Assembly (NCBI GenBank): GCA_040905865.1
Contig: JBBDQU010000061.1
Span: 22,028 to 86,027, forward strand
Direction: 5' to 3'
From: Alphaproteobacteria bacterium
Lineage (GTDB): Bacteria > Pseudomonadota > Alphaproteobacteria > UBA8366 > GCA-2717185
DNA: 64,000 nt
Each line of letters opens with the position of its first letter. The stretch's first letter is position 1. Position numbers and translations under genes: made by a program. The notes under the pieces were generated by a model. The model was not told the origin of the DNA. It was given only the letters and a program-made list of their open reading frames with translations, and ran no database searches. This document shows positions 1 through 10,683 of this stretch, in pieces.

Positions 1-42
1 GGATCATCGGACTGATCGGATAGGTGGATACGCGGACAGGCG

Positions 43-669
43 CTACGGGTTCTGGATCGCCAGCCGGACGCCCAGCGCGATCAGGACGGTCCCGGCGGCT
101 CGCTCCAGCCAGCGCCCGACGCCGCCCCCGCGGACCAGCAGGCGGCGGACCTGCCCGCCGGCCAGCCCCGCCGCGCCCATGACGACGAACGACACGGCCA
201 TGAAGATCAGCCCCAGCACGGCAAGCTGCAGGGCGACCGGCGCACCGTCCGGCGTCACGAATTGCGGCAGGAAGGCGAGGAAGAACAGCGCCACCTTCGG
301 GTTCAGCAGGTTCATGACGATGGACTGGCGGTAGATTCCCGCGACCGGCTGGGCCGGGGCGTCGCCGCCGGGGTGGATACTGCCCCGCGAGCGCCACATC
401 GCAACCCCGAGCCAGATCAGATAGGCCGCGCCGGCCATCTTGATGAGTGTAAAGGCCATGGCGGAACCGGCGACGATCGCCGACAGCCCGGCGGCGCAGA
501 GCGCGATATGGCCGATGATGCCGGTGCAGAGCCCCGCGGCGGCGGCCAGCCCGGCGCGGGGTCCCTGCGCCGCGCCGCGCATGACGACATAGACGATATC
601 CGGCCCCGGCGTGACGCCCAGCAGGGCCGACGCCGCGATGAAGGCGAGGAGATTGGCTGTTTCCGGCAT
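43..669 (-). CDS. LysE/RhtB family amino-acid exporter
   Basis: Inner-membrane exporter of the LysE/RhtB family, which pumps amino acids or their derivatives out of the cell. The 208-residue protein has the family length and opens with the diagnostic stretch LLGVTPGPDIVYVV near residues 17-30. About six hydrophobic segments follow, including a conserved NLLNPKVALFFLAFLPQF block around residues 120-137. The ATG at 669 is preceded by AGAAGG at a normal distance. It lies beside a broken chromate-transporter gene in the same orientation, with no obvious regulator. The substrate cannot be read from the sequence. Confidence 0.9.
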   Translation of the reverse strand: MPETANLLAFIAASALLGVTPGPDIVYVVMRGAAQGPRAGLAAAAGLCTGIIGHIALCAAGLSAIVAGSAMAFTLIKMAGAAYLIWLGVAMWRSRGSIHPGGDAPAQPVAGIYRQSIVMNLLNPKVALFFLAFLPQFVTPDGAPVALQLAVLGLIFMAVSFVVMGAAGLAGGQVRRLLVRGGGVGRWLERAAGTVLIALGVRLAIQNP

Positions 670-722
670 CTGTGGCCTTCTGAATTGCCGGTTCCGAAAC
701 GATGCTTGACCGGAACCTTACG

Positions 723-1028
723 CTACAGGGCGTGCAGGGCCCATCCCCCGGCCGCCGACAGCAGGACGACCAGCCAGGGCGGCAGTTTCCAGAACACCAG
801 CAGGGTGAATGCCGCCATGCCGAGCGCGAAGTCGGCGGCGGACAGGATGCCGCTGGTCCAGACCGGGCTGTACAGGGCGGCGAGCAGCAGCCCGACCACC
901 GCCGCGTTCACCCCCAGATGCGCCACCGGCCCGCCGAAGGACGTGAAGCCGAGCCCCAGGAAGGTCAGGAAGACCGTCGCGACGGACTGCCGCGCCGCGC
1001 CCGGGTTATCTTGATTCATTTCAGTCAT
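723..1028 (-). pseudogene. chrA: Internally deleted chromate transporter (ChrA) remnant
   Basis: The open frame is only 101 codons, yet it carries both ends of a ChrA protein. FLTFLGLGFTSFGGPVAHLG, the N-terminal membrane motif, is joined directly to GVNAAVVGLLLAALYSPVW and a final hydrophobic helix pair, which in full ChrA (about 400 residues) belong near the C-terminus. The join is in frame after VAHLG. The middle of the protein, with most membrane segments, is missing. A chromate/sulfate antiporter with this architecture should not work, so I call it a pseudogene. A small stable membrane peptide remains possible. Family assignment is by recognition of the motifs. Confidence 0.7.
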
Positions 1029-1181
1029 ATTGTGCTATTTCCCCCCGCAAATTACGCCCGCGCCGCATGCGTATGCGCCTTTTTGCAGACTATCATTTGG
1101 ATACCGGCCTGAAATCGGAAAGATTATGGGCAATTCAGGGCCGCGAAAACAACATGGCCACATTTGATCCTTCGTCGTTGA

Positions 1182-2468
<1,287 letters not shown>

Positions 2469-2483
2469 GGGCGGGCGGGAACG

Positions 2484-3422
2484 ATGCGGATTGTTGCCTT
2501 TGGCGCCGGCGGGGTCGGTGGTTATTTCGGGGGAAGGCTGGCCCTTTCCGGTGAAGACGTCACCTTCGTGGCGCGCGGCGCGCACCGCGACGCCATTCGC
2601 GACAAGGGTCTGCGCATCGCCCGGCCGGAGGGCGACCTGCTGATCAAACCGGCCCGGGTGACGGACGATGTCGCCACGCTGGACCCGCCGGATTACCTGC
2701 TGTTCGCCGTGAAGCTGTACGACACGGAAACGGTCGCCGAAACCTGCCGTCCCCTCGTCGGCCCGAACACGACGGTGGTGTCGCTGCAGAACGGCGTCGA
2801 GGCGGTGGACATCCTGAACGGCGTATTCGGCCGCGACCGGGTGCTGGCGGGCATGGTCGGCGTCGCCACCTATATCAGCGAACCCGGCGTCGTCACCCAG
2901 ACCGGCGCTTTTCATTTCATGGCCATCGGCGAACAGGACGGCACGCGGTCGGATCGTGCCGTGGCGCTGGAGCAGGCCTGCAAAAAAGCCGGGTTGAACA
3001 TCAAGCTGTCGGACGATATCGAGGTCGATATCTGGCTGAAGTTCATTTTCCTGTCGGCGCTGAGCAGCATGACGGCGCTGACGCGGCTGCCGAACGGCCC
3101 GCTGCGCACCACCCCGGAAACCCGCGACATGTTCCGGGCCTGCATGGAGGAAGCCGCCGCCGTCGGTCGCGCCAGGGGCGTCAACCTGCCGGATGACGTG
3201 GTCGAGGACCGCATGAAACTGTGGGACGGCATGCCGGCGGAAATGGTCGCCTCCATGGCGCATGATCTGGAGAACGGCAAGCGCATCGAGATGGCGCGGC
3301 TGGGCGGCGCCGTGGTGCGGCTGGGCTATGAAATGGGCATTCCGACGCCGACGCAATCCTTCCTGTGCGCCGCGCTGACGCCGTATCTGGACGGTCCGCC
3401 GAAACAGGTTTCTGACAGGTAA
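2484..3422 (+). CDS. Ketopantoate reductase (ApbA/PanE) family protein
   Basis: NADPH-dependent 2-dehydropantoate 2-reductase family enzyme of 312 residues. The N-terminal Rossmann fingerprint is GAGGVGGYFGGRLALSG. LLFAVKLYDT holds the conserved lysine after the nucleotide domain, and the C-terminal helical domain contains DIWLKFIFLSALSSMTALTR, with the second lysine region. Many members of this family act on other 2-oxo acids and are not the pantothenate enzyme. A second paralogue lies at 43508-44521, so which of the two, if either, makes pantoate is uncertain. It follows the aminotransferase by 15 bp. Confidence 0.88.
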   Translation: MRIVAFGAGGVGGYFGGRLALSGEDVTFVARGAHRDAIRDKGLRIARPEGDLLIKPARVTDDVATLDPPDYLLFAVKLYDTETVAETCRPLVGPNTTVVSLQNGVEAVDILNGVFGRDRVLAGMVGVATYISEPGVVTQTGAFHFMAIGEQDGTRSDRAVALEQACKKAGLNIKLSDDIEVDIWLKFIFLSALSSMTALTRLPNGPLRTTPETRDMFRACMEEAAAVGRARGVNLPDDVVEDRMKLWDGMPAEMVASMAHDLENGKRIEMARLGGAVVRLGYEMGIPTPTQSFLCAALTPYLDGPPKQVSDR

Positions 3423-3600
3423 TTCCGCGACTTCGCCCCGTTCCGGGCAGTTGCGCGGCGTCCGGCGGGGTATACCCCACAGTTTTTCCCTTGCCATGAC
3501 CATGGCGACCCCTGACAATTATACCAGCACATTCAGGGAGCGACGCTTCGGGAGTGTCGGAGCGTCATAAAGGCCGAGACAAACCGCAAGGGAGTCAGTC

Positions 3601-5625
3601 ATGCCTGGAAAAACGCCATCCGCCCCGCGTTGCGCCGCCATCGTCGGGCCCTACCTCACCGGAAAAACCACCTTGATGGAAGCGCTGCTGCACACCTGCG
3701 GCGCGATTCACCGCCGAGGCTCGGTCAAGGACGGTAATACCGTCGGCGATGCGTCGCCGGAAGCGAAAAAACACAGCATGAGCACCGAAATCTCGGCGGC
3801 GGCCGCCGAATTTCTGGGCGAACGCTGGAGCTTTCTCGACTGCCCCGGTTCCATCGAATTCATGCAGGATACCTACAGCGCATTGAAGGTTGCCGATGTC
3901 GCGGTGGTCGTCGTCGACCCGGAACCGGAACGGGCGCATGCGGTCCAGCCGCTGCTGCATTTCCTCGATGCGAACGACATTCCGCACATGATCTTCATCA
4001 ACAAGGTCGATCACGCCCATGTGCCGGTGCAGGCGGTGCTGGAATCGCTGCAGGGCGCCTCCAGCCGGCCGCTGATCCTGCGCCATGTGCCGATCCGCAA
4101 GGACGACCGGATCGAAGGCTATGTCGACCTGGTGTCCGAACGCGCCTATGCCTACAAGCCGGGCGAAAGCTCCGACCTGATCGAAATTCCCGAGGCCATG
4201 CAGGACGTCAATAACGAGGCGCGGCAGGAGATGCTGGAAGAGCTTGCGAATTTCGACGATCCGCTGCTGGAAGCCCTGCTGGAGGATTCGGTTCCGCCCA
4301 GGGACGAGATCTACGCCTATCTGACCAAGGACCTGCAGGAAAACACGGTGGTGCCGGTCTTCATCGGCGCGGCGGAGCAGAATGCCGGTGTGCTGCGGCT
4401 GATGAAGGCGCTGCGGCACGAAACCCCCGATCCGTCGGTAACCCTGGCGCGACTCGGCGACGCCGATGGCGATCCGCTGGCGCAGGTATTCAAGACCTTT
4501 CACATGCCGCGCGCCGGAAAGCTGTCGCTGGCGCGGATCTGGCGGGGCACGGTCCGCGACGGCGCGCATTTCGGCGACAACCGGGTCGGCGGCCTGTGCC
4601 GCCTGATGGGCTACAGCCAGGAAAAGCTGAGCCAGGCGGAAGCCGGCGAGATTGTGGCGCTGGGCCGGATGGAAAACGTCCGGACCGGCGACGTGCTGAC
4701 CCCGGACGGTATCGCGGCGGGCGCCATGGCCTGGATCGAGCCGTTGAAGCCGGTCTATGCGCTGGCCATTCACCCCGAAAAGCGTGACGACGAAGTCAGG
4801 ATGTCGGCGGCGATAACCCGGCTGGTCGAGGAAGACCCGTCGCTGGTTGTCGAACACGACCCCGAAACGCACCAGATGCTGCTGCGCAGCCAGGGCGATA
4901 TCCACCTGCAGGTCGCGACGGAAAAACTGCGCGACCGCTACAATGTTTCGGTGACGACGGAAATTCCGAAGGTTCCCTACAAGGAAACCATCCGCAAGCC
5001 GGTAAAGCAGCATGCCCGGCACAAGAAACAGAGCGGCGGCCACGGCGAATTCGGCGATGTGCAGGTCGAAATCAAGCCGCTGCCGCGCGGCAACGGGTTC
5101 CGGTTCGACGAAGTCATCCATGGCGGCTCGGTGCCGAAGAACTATATTCCGGCGGTCGAGGCGGGGGTGAAGGAATATCTCACCGAAGGGCCGCTCGGCT
5201 TTCCCGTCGTCGATCTGTCCGTCACCCTGTTCGACGGTCAGGCCCATGCGGTCGACAGTTCCGACATGGCGTTCCGGCGCGCCGGCATCCTGGCGATGAA
5301 GGACGGCCTGCCGCAGTGTTCGCCGGTCCTGCTGGAGCCGGTCTGCAAGGTGACGGTGTCGATTCCGAACGAATTCACCGCCAATGCGCAAAGCGTGATA
5401 TCGCGCCGGCGCGGGCAGATTCTCGGATTTACGCCAAAAGAAGGCTGGACATCCTGGGACGAGATCGATGCCTATATGCCACAATCCGAATTGCACGACC
5501 TGATCGTCGAGTTGCGGTCGCTGTCGCAGGGGATCGGGTCCTATGAATGGCAATTCGACCATTTGAACGAACTGGCCGGGCGCGAAGCCAGCCAGGTTCT
5601 GGAAGCAAGGAAGGAAACCGGATGA
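3601..5625 (+). CDS. Elongation factor G-like GTPase
   Basis: Translational GTPase of the EF-G-like subgroup, 674 residues against about 690-700 for canonical EF-G. The P-loop is GPYLTGKTTL near residue 16. Switch II reads FLDCPGSIEF and the G4 motif is NKVD. EF-G domain II follows, then the domain IV/V regions (VPYKETIRKP, GHGEFGDVQVEIKPL, RRRGQILGF). The residue after DCPG is Ser instead of the His that activates water in EF-Tu and EF-G, a feature I associate with the EF-G-like paralogues. AAGGGAG lies just before the ATG. The stop overlaps the next start (ATGA), so the FAH-type gene is translationally coupled. The cellular role is unclear. Confidence 0.88.
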   Translation: MPGKTPSAPRCAAIVGPYLTGKTTLMEALLHTCGAIHRRGSVKDGNTVGDASPEAKKHSMSTEISAAAAEFLGERWSFLDCPGSIEFMQDTYSALKVADVAVVVVDPEPERAHAVQPLLHFLDANDIPHMIFINKVDHAHVPVQAVLESLQGASSRPLILRHVPIRKDDRIEGYVDLVSERAYAYKPGESSDLIEIPEAMQDVNNEARQEMLEELANFDDPLLEALLEDSVPPRDEIYAYLTKDLQENTVVPVFIGAAEQNAGVLRLMKALRHETPDPSVTLARLGDADGDPLAQVFKTFHMPRAGKLSLARIWRGTVRDGAHFGDNRVGGLCRLMGYSQEKLSQAEAGEIVALGRMENVRTGDVLTPDGIAAGAMAWIEPLKPVYALAIHPEKRDDEVRMSAAITRLVEEDPSLVVEHDPETHQMLLRSQGDIHLQVATEKLRDRYNVSVTTEIPKVPYKETIRKPVKQHARHKKQSGGHGEFGDVQVEIKPLPRGNGFRFDEVIHGGSVPKNYIPAVEAGVKEYLTEGPLGFPVVDLSVTLFDGQAHAVDSSDMAFRRAGILAMKDGLPQCSPVLLEPVCKVTVSIPNEFTANAQSVISRRRGQILGFTPKEGWTSWDEIDAYMPQSELHDLIVELRSLSQGIGSYEWQFDHLNELAGREASQVLEARKETG

Positions 5626-6398
5626 TCGACATGGACAAGGCCGCCGCCGCCCTGATCGGCGCAAGACTGGGAAACACGATTCTGGACAGTTTCCCGGGCG
5701 GCAGCTTTCCCGCCGATGTCGATGAAGCCTATGCGGTGCTGGACCGCATCGCCGCGAAAATGACCGCGCCGGTCGTCGGCTGGAAGGCGGCGCTGACCAA
5801 TGACGAGATCATGAAGAAAATGAACGCGACCGCGCCGGCCTGCGGTCCGCTGTTCGAGCCCTATATCGCCAGTTCGCCGATGCGCGTCGCTCTGCCGGCT
5901 GAATCCGGTCGCGGCCTCGAATGCGAATTCGCCTTTCGCATGGCGAAGACGCTGGCGCCGCGCGCCGAACCCTATACCGATGCGGAAGTCGCGGCGGCCG
6001 TCGCCACCATGCATCCGGCGATGGAAGTCGTCGATGTCCGGGTGAAGGACGGATTCGCCCATGGCGCACGCGGCATTATCGGCGATTTCTGCGCCAACGC
6101 AGCCCTGGCCCTGGGACCCGGCGTCGAAGACTGGCAGGGTATTGACCTGGCGGCCAGCGAGGTCGAACTGCGGGTCGATGGCGAGTACGCCGTCACCGGG
6201 GTCGGCAGCGCCGTACTCGGCAATCCGCGCAACTCGCTGACCTGGGTTGCGAATTTCCTGTCCGGGCGCGGCATCGCGCTGGAGGCGGGCCATGTGGTCA
6301 CGACCGGCAGCACGATGGGCATTTTCAACGCCCCCGCCGGCAGCACGGCAGTCGCGGATTTCGGGACGCTGGGACAGGTGGAAATCACCTTCGCGTAA
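5622..6398 (+). CDS. 2-keto-4-pentenoate hydratase / FAH-family protein
   Basis: Member of the fumarylacetoacetase C-terminal family, closest to 2-keto-4-pentenoate hydratases (MhpD/HpcG type), which add water to the double bond of dienoates in meta-cleavage pathways. It has 258 residues from the ATG at 5622, which overlaps the stop of the EF-G-like gene by 4 bp. The metal-binding acidic pattern is visible as ECEFAF (residues about 101-106) with ..AMEVVDVR.. further on. The C-terminal LEAGHVVTTGSTMG is the usual family block. No other meta-cleavage genes are adjacent, so the actual substrate is unknown. Confidence 0.85.
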   Translation: MIDMDKAAAALIGARLGNTILDSFPGGSFPADVDEAYAVLDRIAAKMTAPVVGWKAALTNDEIMKKMNATAPACGPLFEPYIASSPMRVALPAESGRGLECEFAFRMAKTLAPRAEPYTDAEVAAAVATMHPAMEVVDVRVKDGFAHGARGIIGDFCANAALALGPGVEDWQGIDLAASEVELRVDGEYAVTGVGSAVLGNPRNSLTWVANFLSGRGIALEAGHVVTTGSTMGIFNAPAGSTAVADFGTLGQVEITFA

Positions 6399-6484
6399 TT
6401 CCCTCACCGCTCTTTGATTTGGTGCACGGCCGGACTGCCCCTAGATTAAGGTAACAGGGCAATCCGACGGAAAAGGAGAACGCT

Positions 6485-7453
6485 ATGCATGTGATCCGGA
6501 AAAAGGGATGGGAACTGCCGGAATCGGCGGCAACGGACGAATCCGTTTTCCTGCGGCGGCGTGAACTGGTGAAGGCGATGGGTCTGGCGCCGGCCTTTCT
6601 CGCGGCGTCCGGCCTGCCCGGGTTCGCCGCGGACGACCCCGCCGCCGATCCCACAGCGGATCTGTATCCGGTGATGCAGAACCTGCGCTACCGGCTCGAC
6701 CGCCCGGTGACGGAGGAAAAATGGGCGACGACCTATAACAATTTCTACGAATTCGGCTCCCACAAGCAGATTTCAGAAGCCGCGCAGGCGCTGAAAATCC
6801 GCCCCTGGACCGTGACATTCGACGGGCTGGTCGAAAAGGAAATGACCGTCGATTTCGACGAGCTGATCCGCAGGATGCCGCTGGAGGAGCGCCTGTACCG
6901 GCACCGCTGCGTCGAGGCCTGGTCGATGGCGGTGCCCTGGTCCGGCTTCCCGATGAAGGCGCTGGTCGATTTCGCCCGGCCGCTGAGCGGCGCCCGATAC
7001 GTCGCGATGCAGACCCAGGCGGACAAGGAAACCATGCCGGGGTTGCAGGAATTCTGGTACCCTTGGCCCTATACCGAAGGGCTGACGATCGAAGAGGCGA
7101 CCAACGAGCTGGCGTTTATCGCCACCGGGCTGTACGGCAAGCCGATCCCCCGGCAGAACGGCGCGCCGCTGCGCCTCGTGACGCCCTGGAAATACGGCTT
7201 CAAATGCATAAAGTCGCTCGTCCGTGTCACCTTTACCGACGAACGGCCGGTCGGTTACTGGGAAAAGCTGCAGGGCGCCGAATACGGCTTCTGGGCGAAT
7301 GTGAACCCGGAAGTGCCGCATCCCCGGTGGAGCCAGGCCGACGAGCGCGTGCTGGGCACCGACGAACGGGTGCCGACCCTGCTGTATAACGGCTATACGG
7401 AATTCGTCGCCGACCTGTACAAGGACATGAAGGGCGAAAAGCTGTACATGTAG
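6485..7453 (+). CDS. msrP: Protein-methionine-sulfoxide reductase catalytic subunit MsrP
   Basis: Periplasmic molybdopterin enzyme (formerly YedY) that reduces methionine sulfoxide in damaged envelope proteins. It has 322 residues. A twin-arginine signal is present at about residues 24-46 (RRRELVKAMGL, then a hydrophobic stretch ending near GFAAD). The molybdenum-binding cysteine lies in YRHRCVEAWSMAVPWSGF, and the long YNNFYEFGSHK segment is typical of the family. AAGGAG precedes the ATG. The heme-containing membrane partner MsrQ, usually adjacent, is not found beside it in this window. Confidence 0.95.
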   Translation: MHVIRKKGWELPESAATDESVFLRRRELVKAMGLAPAFLAASGLPGFAADDPAADPTADLYPVMQNLRYRLDRPVTEEKWATTYNNFYEFGSHKQISEAAQALKIRPWTVTFDGLVEKEMTVDFDELIRRMPLEERLYRHRCVEAWSMAVPWSGFPMKALVDFARPLSGARYVAMQTQADKETMPGLQEFWYPWPYTEGLTIEEATNELAFIATGLYGKPIPRQNGAPLRLVTPWKYGFKCIKSLVRVTFTDERPVGYWEKLQGAEYGFWANVNPEVPHPRWSQADERVLGTDERVPTLLYNGYTEFVADLYKDMKGEKLYM

Positions 7454-7546
7454 GGCGGCTCCGCGTGACGCTTGATAAACTGGTCTTTAACGCATCGCCA
7501 TGCATAATCCCCGTGGCGAAGACGACGGCGTGGGGGAATTTGGCCG

Positions 7547-9052
7547 GTGGAAGGCGAATTTTCGGTTCTGGTCGAAAAATCGGGCGCTATCTTTGAGGCG
7601 GATGGCGCGCCCGATGTCGTTCGCTCAATGCTGCCCCTGAATCTCGAGGCCGCCAACCTCCACCGCCTGTTTCCCAGGGATCAGCAGGAATTCGCCAGCG
7701 AAGTCCTCTCCCTGGGGGCCAGCAATACCGAAGGCCGGATCACCGGGATTACGCTTGTCAGCCTGCGGGGCCGGCGTTCGCAATGCCATCTCACCGTCCG
7801 GCCGGCCGAGCCGGGTCGCTGGTGGTTCCATTTCGTCCCGGCGATGACCGAAACGATCCGCCCGCCGTCGATGATCTGGGTCGATTATTTCGATTCGGTC
7901 AGTTATCTCGTTGACCACGCACCAGAAAAGCCAATTGAACTGATGATGCTGAGCATCGCGGCGCTGGAAAATCCGGCGGTGACCGGGCGCCTGGGCAAGG
8001 ACGGCATGGACGAGTTGCGTACCGCGATCGAGGCAAAACTGAGCGGCCACGCCATCGACGGCAATGTCGGCCGCCTGGGCAACAGCAGCTATGCCGTTGT
8101 CTACGACGCCGATAGCGATATGGATGACATCGTGGATGACGTCGCCGCCGCGACGGAGGCCATGGGCATCGGCGCCGACGAACTGGGGCTGCGGACAAGG
8201 ACCCTCGCCCTGGATACGCCGGCGCAGGGAACCGAATCGGTGCGGACCGCCCTGGCGCATATCCGCAATTCCTTCCTGGGCGACGATGACGATGATGACG
8301 ACTTCGGCGGCGGCGCGACAAGCCTGACCGGGGTCATGGATCAGATCGAGCTCAGCAAGACCCGGCTTCTGGCGGCGCTGGACGCCGGCGATATCGCGCT
8401 GGCGCATTATCCCGTCGTCGCCCTGGCCGATGGAGTCACCGCGTTGCACCTCATCCATGGCACGCTGATCGTGGATGGTAAGCCGGTGGCGGCCAGCCAG
8501 CGCCTCATTCTGGGCGACTATCCCGGCCTGACGCTGCGGCATGACCTGGCAATGGTGCGCGAGGCCGTGCTGGAGATCGCCGCGACCCGGAAAACCGGCC
8601 AGACCCCGGTTCCGGTGATTATCGATGTCAACGCCGCGGCGCTGTCGGACGACACCTTCGTTCCCAGCGTGACGCAGATGCTGCAGGTCGCCGCCGTTAC
8701 ACCCGCGACAATCGGTTTCCGGGCGCTGTCGCTCGACCTCGCGAAACAGTCGCTGCCCGGTTTCCAGAACCTGCTGAAGCTGCTGCAACGCGGGCACAGC
8801 GTCTGGCTGACGCGGTTCGCCAACGCGGTAACGGATGCGCCGCTGGACGGCGCCTTTGTCGAAGTGACCGCCACCTATCTGCAGCGGCTATGCGACAATC
8901 CGGAAGGCCGGGACCTGGTGTCGCAATTGCTGCAGGTCTGGCGCAACGCCGGGGTGCAACTGGTCGCGGTCGACGTGCAGTCGCCCGACCAGCGCGCCTT
9001 CGTGAAGGATCTCGGGATCGGTTACGCCGTCGGCCCGGCCGCCGCCGGCTGA
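7547..9052 (+). CDS. Degenerate EAL-like protein of unknown function
   Basis: 501-residue soluble protein without a confident family name. Its C-terminal third (ALDAGDIALAHYPVVALADG..., then ITRFANAV-like and VAVDVQSPDQRAFVKDLGIGYAVG) follows the layout of an EAL phosphodiesterase domain, but the catalytic Glu-Ala-Leu and metal-ligand positions are not recognisable. The middle region could be a decayed GGDEF-like part and the start a PAS-like fold. A run of seven aspartates (residues about 246-252) separates the middle from the C-terminal region. It is probably an inactive signalling or scaffold protein. The start is a GTG at 7547 without a strong ribosome site, so the N-terminus is uncertain. 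Confidence 0.65.
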   Translation: MEGEFSVLVEKSGAIFEADGAPDVVRSMLPLNLEAANLHRLFPRDQQEFASEVLSLGASNTEGRITGITLVSLRGRRSQCHLTVRPAEPGRWWFHFVPAMTETIRPPSMIWVDYFDSVSYLVDHAPEKPIELMMLSIAALENPAVTGRLGKDGMDELRTAIEAKLSGHAIDGNVGRLGNSSYAVVYDADSDMDDIVDDVAAATEAMGIGADELGLRTRTLALDTPAQGTESVRTALAHIRNSFLGDDDDDDDFGGGATSLTGVMDQIELSKTRLLAALDAGDIALAHYPVVALADGVTALHLIHGTLIVDGKPVAASQRLILGDYPGLTLRHDLAMVREAVLEIAATRKTGQTPVPVIIDVNAAALSDDTFVPSVTQMLQVAAVTPATIGFRALSLDLAKQSLPGFQNLLKLLQRGHSVWLTRFANAVTDAPLDGAFVEVTATYLQRLCDNPEGRDLVSQLLQVWRNAGVQLVAVDVQSPDQRAFVKDLGIGYAVGPAAAG

Positions 9053-9077
9053 AGCGTCGCCGCGCGATTCGCTTCAG
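9049..9077. terminator. Convergent hairpin between the EAL-like gene and tctA
   Basis: An 8-bp inverted repeat (CTGAAGCG at 9049-9056, CGCTTCAG at 9070-9077) spans the short gap between two convergent stop codons. There is no T-run on either side, so it is only a possible bidirectional terminator or barrier. Confidence 0.35.
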
Positions 9078-10585
9078 TCGATCTCCATCGTGCCCTTCAG
9101 CCTGCGCGACCGCACGTATTTCTTGATCAGCGGGGTGCCGACCATGACCACGATGATCGCGATAATGATCAGCGAGACGGGCCGGGTGAAGAAGATCGTC
9201 GGATCGTTGCGCGATATCACCAGCGAAATCGTCAGGTTCTTTTCCAGCAGCGGGCCCAGAATCAGCGCCAGCGACGCCGGCGCCAGCGGGATGCCCAGCT
9301 TTTCCATGACGTAACCCAGCAGGCCCATCGCAAACAGGACGCCGATATCGAAGGTGCTGTTGTTGATCGAATAGACGCCGGCCACCGTGAGCGCCATGAT
9401 CAGCGGGGCGAGCATGTAGGGCGGGATCAGCAGCACCCGGGCAAATACCCGCGTCGCCAGCAGACCGCCCAGCGGGATGATCAGGAAGGCGGTAAACAGC
9501 ATCTGGTACATCAGGCCGTAGACGATGACCGGCTGGTCGCGCAGCAGCTGCGGCCCCGGCACCATGCCGTGGATCGTCAGCGCGCCGATAATCAGCGCCG
9601 CCACGGTCGACCCCGGTACGCCCAGCGTCAGCGCGGGAATCAGCGCCGCGCCGCAATCGGCATTGTTGGCGCTTTCCGCGGCGGCGACACCGTCGGGCTT
9701 GCCGGTGCCGTATTCCTCGGGATTTTTCGACCGTCGCTTGGTTTCGTTGTAGGAAATGATCGCCGCAAGGTTGCCGCCCGCGCCCGGCAGGATGCCCACG
9801 AGGATGCCGATAACCGATCCGGTCACCCAGACTTTCCAGAACTGACGCGCGGCGGAAAAGAAGCCGATTGCCCGGTTGATGACGGGGAGCGACCTGACGT
9901 CGGCGCTTTTTAGGCTAGCTTCGGCCATTTCCAGTGTCGGCGGAATCGCGAACATGCCGATCAGGACGACGGCAATATCCAGCCCGCCGACCAGTTCGAC
10001 CGCGCCGAAGGCGTAGCGTTCCTGCCCGGTGGTCAGGTCCGTGCCGACGCAGGCGAGGAACAGGCCGATACCGGAACTGATCAGCCCCTTCAACGCATCG
10101 TCGCCCAGCAGCAGCGCCAGCGACAAGATGCCGGCGAAGGCGACCCAGAACATTTCCGGCGGGCCGAACGACAGCGCAATGCGGGACAGCGGCGGGCCGA
10201 TCAGGATCAGCGCCAGGGCGCCGACCATTCCACCCACCGCGGAAGAGTAACAGGAGATTTCCAGCGCCTTGCCGGACTGGCCCTGCTGCGACATCGGGTA
10301 ACCGTCGAACGTGGTCGCGATGGCCGCCGGCGTGCCCGGAATGCGCAGCAGGATCGCCGGAATGGCGCCGCCGTATATCGCACCGGCATAAATGCCGGCG
10401 ATCATGCCGAGACCGGTGATGGGTTCCATTGCATATGTCAGCGGCAAAAGCATGGCGATCGCCATGGTCGCGCTGACGCCCGGCATCGCGCCCACGGCAA
10501 CGCCGCCAAGGACGCCCAGGACCATTGCCGTCAGGCTGTAAAAGCCAAAGACATTGGACAGTATGTCAGGCAGATGTTGGAACAT
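9074..10585 (-). CDS. tctA: Tripartite tricarboxylate transporter large permease TctA
   Basis: Large membrane subunit of a TctABC secondary transporter for tri- or dicarboxylates. It has 503 residues and about 12 membrane segments. Family motifs include GVLGGVAVGAMPGVSATMAIAMLLPLTY near the N-terminus, the GGAIPAILLRIPGTPAAIATTFDGYPM block, and the repeated GVLPGAGG-type loop in the middle (GILPGAGGNLAAIISYNE). It is the last gene of the minus-strand set tctC, tctB, tctA, with a 98-bp gap after tctB. Confidence 0.93.
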   Translation of the reverse strand: MFQHLPDILSNVFGFYSLTAMVLGVLGGVAVGAMPGVSATMAIAMLLPLTYAMEPITGLGMIAGIYAGAIYGGAIPAILLRIPGTPAAIATTFDGYPMSQQGQSGKALEISCYSSAVGGMVGALALILIGPPLSRIALSFGPPEMFWVAFAGILSLALLLGDDALKGLISSGIGLFLACVGTDLTTGQERYAFGAVELVGGLDIAVVLIGMFAIPPTLEMAEASLKSADVRSLPVINRAIGFFSAARQFWKVWVTGSVIGILVGILPGAGGNLAAIISYNETKRRSKNPEEYGTGKPDGVAAAESANNADCGAALIPALTLGVPGSTVAALIIGALTIHGMVPGPQLLRDQPVIVYGLMYQMLFTAFLIIPLGGLLATRVFARVLLIPPYMLAPLIMALTVAGVYSINNSTFDIGVLFAMGLLGYVMEKLGIPLAPASLALILGPLLEKNLTISLVISRNDPTIFFTRPVSLIIIAIIVVMVGTPLIKKYVRSRRLKGTMEID

Positions 10586-10683
10586 CTCGGTCTAATTACC
10601 TCACCATTCGTGTTGAATACTGGCGCTGCATTCTAATCCGGCCCGTCCTGCGACATTATATCGGGACAGTATTTTTCGACGGA

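Noticed and set aside
3595..5664. 689-codon open frame antisense to the EF-G-like gene
   Set aside because: The composition is typical of antisense frames in GC-rich genes and the plus-strand gene is unambiguous.
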